DNA of 6,775 bases from Methanothrix sp. (GTDB lineage Archaea; Halobacteriota; Methanosarcinia; Methanotrichales; Methanotrichaceae), in the NCBI GenBank assembly GCA_028679775.1, contig JAJRAX010000202.1, positions 1 to 6,775 on the forward strand, written 5' to 3'. Below the pieces are notes generated by a model, which was given only the letters and a program-made list of their open reading frames with translations, was not told where the DNA came from and did no database searches. Positions 5,297-6,775 of this stretch are shown one piece after another; the first letter of the stretch is position 1, and each line of letters opens with the position of its first letter. Both the position numbers and the translations under genes were made by a program.

Positions 5297-5515
5297 CTAG
5301 TACGTGTAAGAATAAAAGCTTTTCTAGTTAAAATGATAACAGTAAATCATTTTGCGAACTAATAAAAGTATGAGTAAGATACAATTGTTCCGCTAATAAT
5401 GCCTCAATAAATCCCCTGGCATGATGATAGTGGCACGTCCCGCCGGAAAAAGGATGGCCGTGCGGGGCGAAAGTAATGCAAAGAATATTATGCGGGGATT
5501 GGGAAAGCATTAACC
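5297..5515. promoter_or_regulatory. Divergent intergenic region with promoters for the redox operon and the homoaconitase subunit gene
   Basis: 219 bp, AT-rich in its left part. Leftward signals: a TATA-like CTTTTATTC on the minus strand (complement of 5310-5318), inside AAAAGCTTTT (5314-5323). Rightward signals: GAATATTA (5483-5490), about 29 bp upstream of ATG 5516, suggesting a leaderless mRNA since no ribosome site precedes that ATG. A dyad at 5330-5353 is listed separately. A 60-codon minus-strand frame here has no credible features and is not called. Confidence 0.5.
5330..5353. promoter_or_regulatory. Perfect inverted repeat, candidate operator
   Basis: AAAATGAT (5330-5337) and ATCATTTT (5346-5353) are perfect inverted copies separated by 8 bp. 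The dyad sits just upstream of the TATA-like element of the leftward redox operon, about 34-57 bp from its ATG. This is a typical position for an archaeal dimeric regulator. The repeat is directly visible; binding is inferred. Confidence 0.5.
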
Positions 5516-5995
5516 ATGATCAGGGGTAAGGCTTGGGTCTTTGGAGACGATGTGGATACTGATGTGATCATCCCTGGCAAGTACCTGCGCACAAAGGATG
5601 CCACGCTTTGGGCAGAGCATGCTATGGAGGGGTTGGACCCCCTGTTTGCCTCTCAGGTAGAGCCGGGTGATGTGATTGTGGCCGGCAGGAACTTCGGCAG
5701 CGGCTCGTCACGCGAGCAGGCCCCCCGCGCTCTGTTGGGTGCAGGTGTGGCCGTGGTGGTGGCCCGCTCCTTTGCTCGCATCTTCTACAGAAATGCCATC
5801 AACGTGGGCCTGGCCCTCATTGAGGCGGATGTGACTGTCCAAAAGGGCGACATCGTCGAGGTGGACCTGGAGGGAGGGACGGTGCGGGTAGGAGAAAAAG
5901 TCTGCCAGGGCACAAAGCTTCCCGATTTCCTGAGAGAGATATTGGATGATGGCGGCCTGGTGGCACACCGCAGACGGCAGAAAGGATTGGCCTGA
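5516..5995 (+). CDS. hacB: Homoaconitase / 3-isopropylmalate dehydratase small subunit, probably the homoaconitase type (HacB/AksE)
   Basis: This is the swivel-domain small subunit of an aconitase-family hydro-lyase; the Fe-S large subunit is encoded elsewhere. The 159 residues are full length. Motifs: [17 protein letters not shown] (residues 10-26) and [12 protein letters not shown] (59-70), the substrate-carboxylate-binding loop with S64, S65 and R66. The specificity loop reads Y23-L24-R25-T26. In Methanocaldococcus the YLRT form is found in homoaconitase, which makes the 2-oxosuberate precursor of coenzyme B, whereas the leucine-pathway isopropylmalate isomerase has a non-arginine version. 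I therefore favour homoaconitase, though LeuD or a dual role remains possible. There is no ribosome site before the ATG, but a TATA-like box lies about 29 bp upstream, suggesting a leaderless start. The next gene begins 4 nt after the stop. Confidence 0.88.
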   Translation: MIRGKAWVFGDDVDTDVIIPGKYLRTKDATLWAEHAMEGLDPLFASQVEPGDVIVAGRNFGSGSSREQAPRALLGAGVAVVVARSFARIFYRNAINVGLALIEADVTVQKGDIVEVDLEGGTVRVGEKVCQGTKLPDFLREILDDGGLVAHRRRQKGLA

Positions 5996-5999
5996 TCGC

Positions 6000-6775
6000 A
6001 TGATCTTTCCAGAAGATTATAAGTCGGTAGGGGTCAAGGACCGGGAGCGTCGAGGCGAGCCGGTCTACTTTGCCACCGAGTATCTCCTCAGTCGGGTGGG
6101 GCCCAGGCTTTACCAGGTTACGAGCCGAGGAACGGGATTCATGAGGGAGGTCGCGTCTCTGGAGCTGGTAGCTTCCGGACCGGAGATCATCTTTTATCCG
6201 GATGTCGTTGACACCAGAAACCGGGCCAGGCTCATTGAGCTGGCCGACGGCGTCTGCCAAAGCAGTAACGCCAGCACAGTCGTATTTCAGGGGCCGGACG
6301 AGCACATCACCTTTGTCAAAGATCCGGACCCGGACCAGATCCTCTGCATCGAGGTCCTGGATGTCACCCCGCCTGATCCACCTTGGCTGGTCCATGTCCT
6401 TCGGAATCTGGAGACCTCTGGAATGCTCGGGGACCTTACTGTTCGATTTGTCCCCTGCATCTTAGACCTGCGCCGCTTTGACTGTGAGGGCGTCTATTAC
6501 CCTTGCCGGGCTTCAGGCCTGAGTCGTTGTCTGGACACAGATCCGGTTGTCCACGAGCACCCCAGAATTGTGGGATGCGAGGTCTCGCGAGAGATTTTTT
6601 TGGCCAATAACCCCGGAAAGGATTTCGATTTCGTCAATATCTGCCCTCTGCATTGCCACGAGGAGGTCTTCATGCCCAAGAGGCCGTTTCTCACCCGATG
6701 CTGTCGCTCTGAACGGCGGGGAAAGACCAATAAGAACGGACAGCCGGGAATGGTAGTGCATTGGGGAGACGGCCC
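6000..6775 (+). CDS. Cysteine-rich conserved-looking protein of unknown function, 3' end beyond the window
   Basis: An open frame begins at ATG 6000, 4 nt after the homoaconitase subunit stop, and stays open to the window edge for 258 codons (MIFPEDYKSVGVKDRERRG...). It has no signal peptide or membrane span. The first half is acidic/basic alpha-beta in character. The second half is rich in cysteine and histidine: C153, C162, C169, C177, C193, then C215-PLHC-H220, C234 and C235. This suggests a bound metal or Fe-S cluster, but the spacing fits no motif I can name. It looks like a methanogen-specific uncharacterised family, and I cannot assign a function. Tight spacing implies cotranscription and translational coupling with the upstream gene. 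It is called as real from its length, its codon-like composition and the absence of a competing frame. Confidence 0.8.
   Translation, partial: MIFPEDYKSVGVKDRERRGEPVYFATEYLLSRVGPRLYQVTSRGTGFMREVASLELVASGPEIIFYPDVVDTRNRARLIELADGVCQSSNASTVVFQGPDEHITFVKDPDPDQILCIEVLDVTPPDPPWLVHVLRNLETSGMLGDLTVRFVPCILDLRRFDCEGVYYPCRASGLSRCLDTDPVVHEHPRIVGCEVSREIFLANNPGKDFDFVNICPLHCHEEVFMPKRPFLTRCCRSERRGKTNKNGQPGMVVHWGDG

Noticed and set aside
5328..5510. 60-codon minus-strand frame in the divergent intergenic region
   Set aside because: Its composition is unlike the neighbours, it has no ribosome site, and it covers both promoters and the dyad; treated as noncoding.
5817..6395. 192-codon minus-strand frame opposite hacB and the following gene
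   Set aside because: It crosses two plus-strand genes antisense and has no family features; the plus-strand frame from 6000 is open for the whole remaining window and follows hacB directly.
1..6775. CRISPR array, tRNA or rRNA
   Set aside because: No regularly spaced direct repeats and no cloverleaf or rRNA-like segments were seen on either strand.

Overview
The window looks like a euryarchaeal methanogen chromosome, most likely from the Methanosarcinales and possibly Methanothrix (Methanosaeta). Three genes of coenzyme F430 synthesis (cfbA, cfbE, cfbD) are found only in methanogens and their relatives. A homoaconitase-type small subunit fits coenzyme B synthesis. An archaeal SecE, an archaeoflavoprotein of the AfpA family and a small exported protein resembling methanosarcinal S-layer domains agree with this. 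The genus is a guess from gene content; no 16S or other marker is present.

Layout, left to right. (1) Bases 1-164 are the 3' end of a tnpB gene and the right end of an IS200/IS605-type element, truncated by the window edge. (2) After about 235 bp with no recognisable gene comes secE (+), with an archaeal promoter whose spacing suggests a leaderless mRNA. (3) The minus-strand operon cfbA-cfbE-cfbD (3429 to 717) runs towards secE, and the two ends meet at an A6T6 palindrome. cfbB and cfbC are not in the window. (4) A small secreted protein gene (+, 3517-3894) diverges from cfbA and overlaps, tail to tail, the end of the next minus-strand group. (5) That group (5296 to 3884) holds a 71-codon unknown, an Isf-type iron-sulfur flavoprotein and AfpA, probably one redox operon. 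(6) A 219-bp AT-rich divergent intergenic region carries a perfect 8-bp-arm inverted repeat and candidate promoters. (7) Rightward lie a LeuD/HacB-family small subunit carrying the homoaconitase-type YLRT loop, then, 4 nt later, a cysteine-rich conserved-looking protein of unknown function that runs off the window.

How the genes fit together. Two methanogenesis cofactor pathways are represented: F430 (nickel insertion by CfbA, ring reduction by CfbD, final ring closure by CfbE) and coenzyme B (2-oxoacid chain elongation by the homoaconitase subunit). The Isf/AfpA pair is a plausible ferredoxin-linked flavin electron-transfer module. I do not see a clearly undescribed large system. The most open questions are the 71-codon protein joined to Isf/AfpA, the dyad upstream of it, the uncharacterised cysteine-rich partner of the homoaconitase subunit, and the repeat-built N-terminal extension of SecE.
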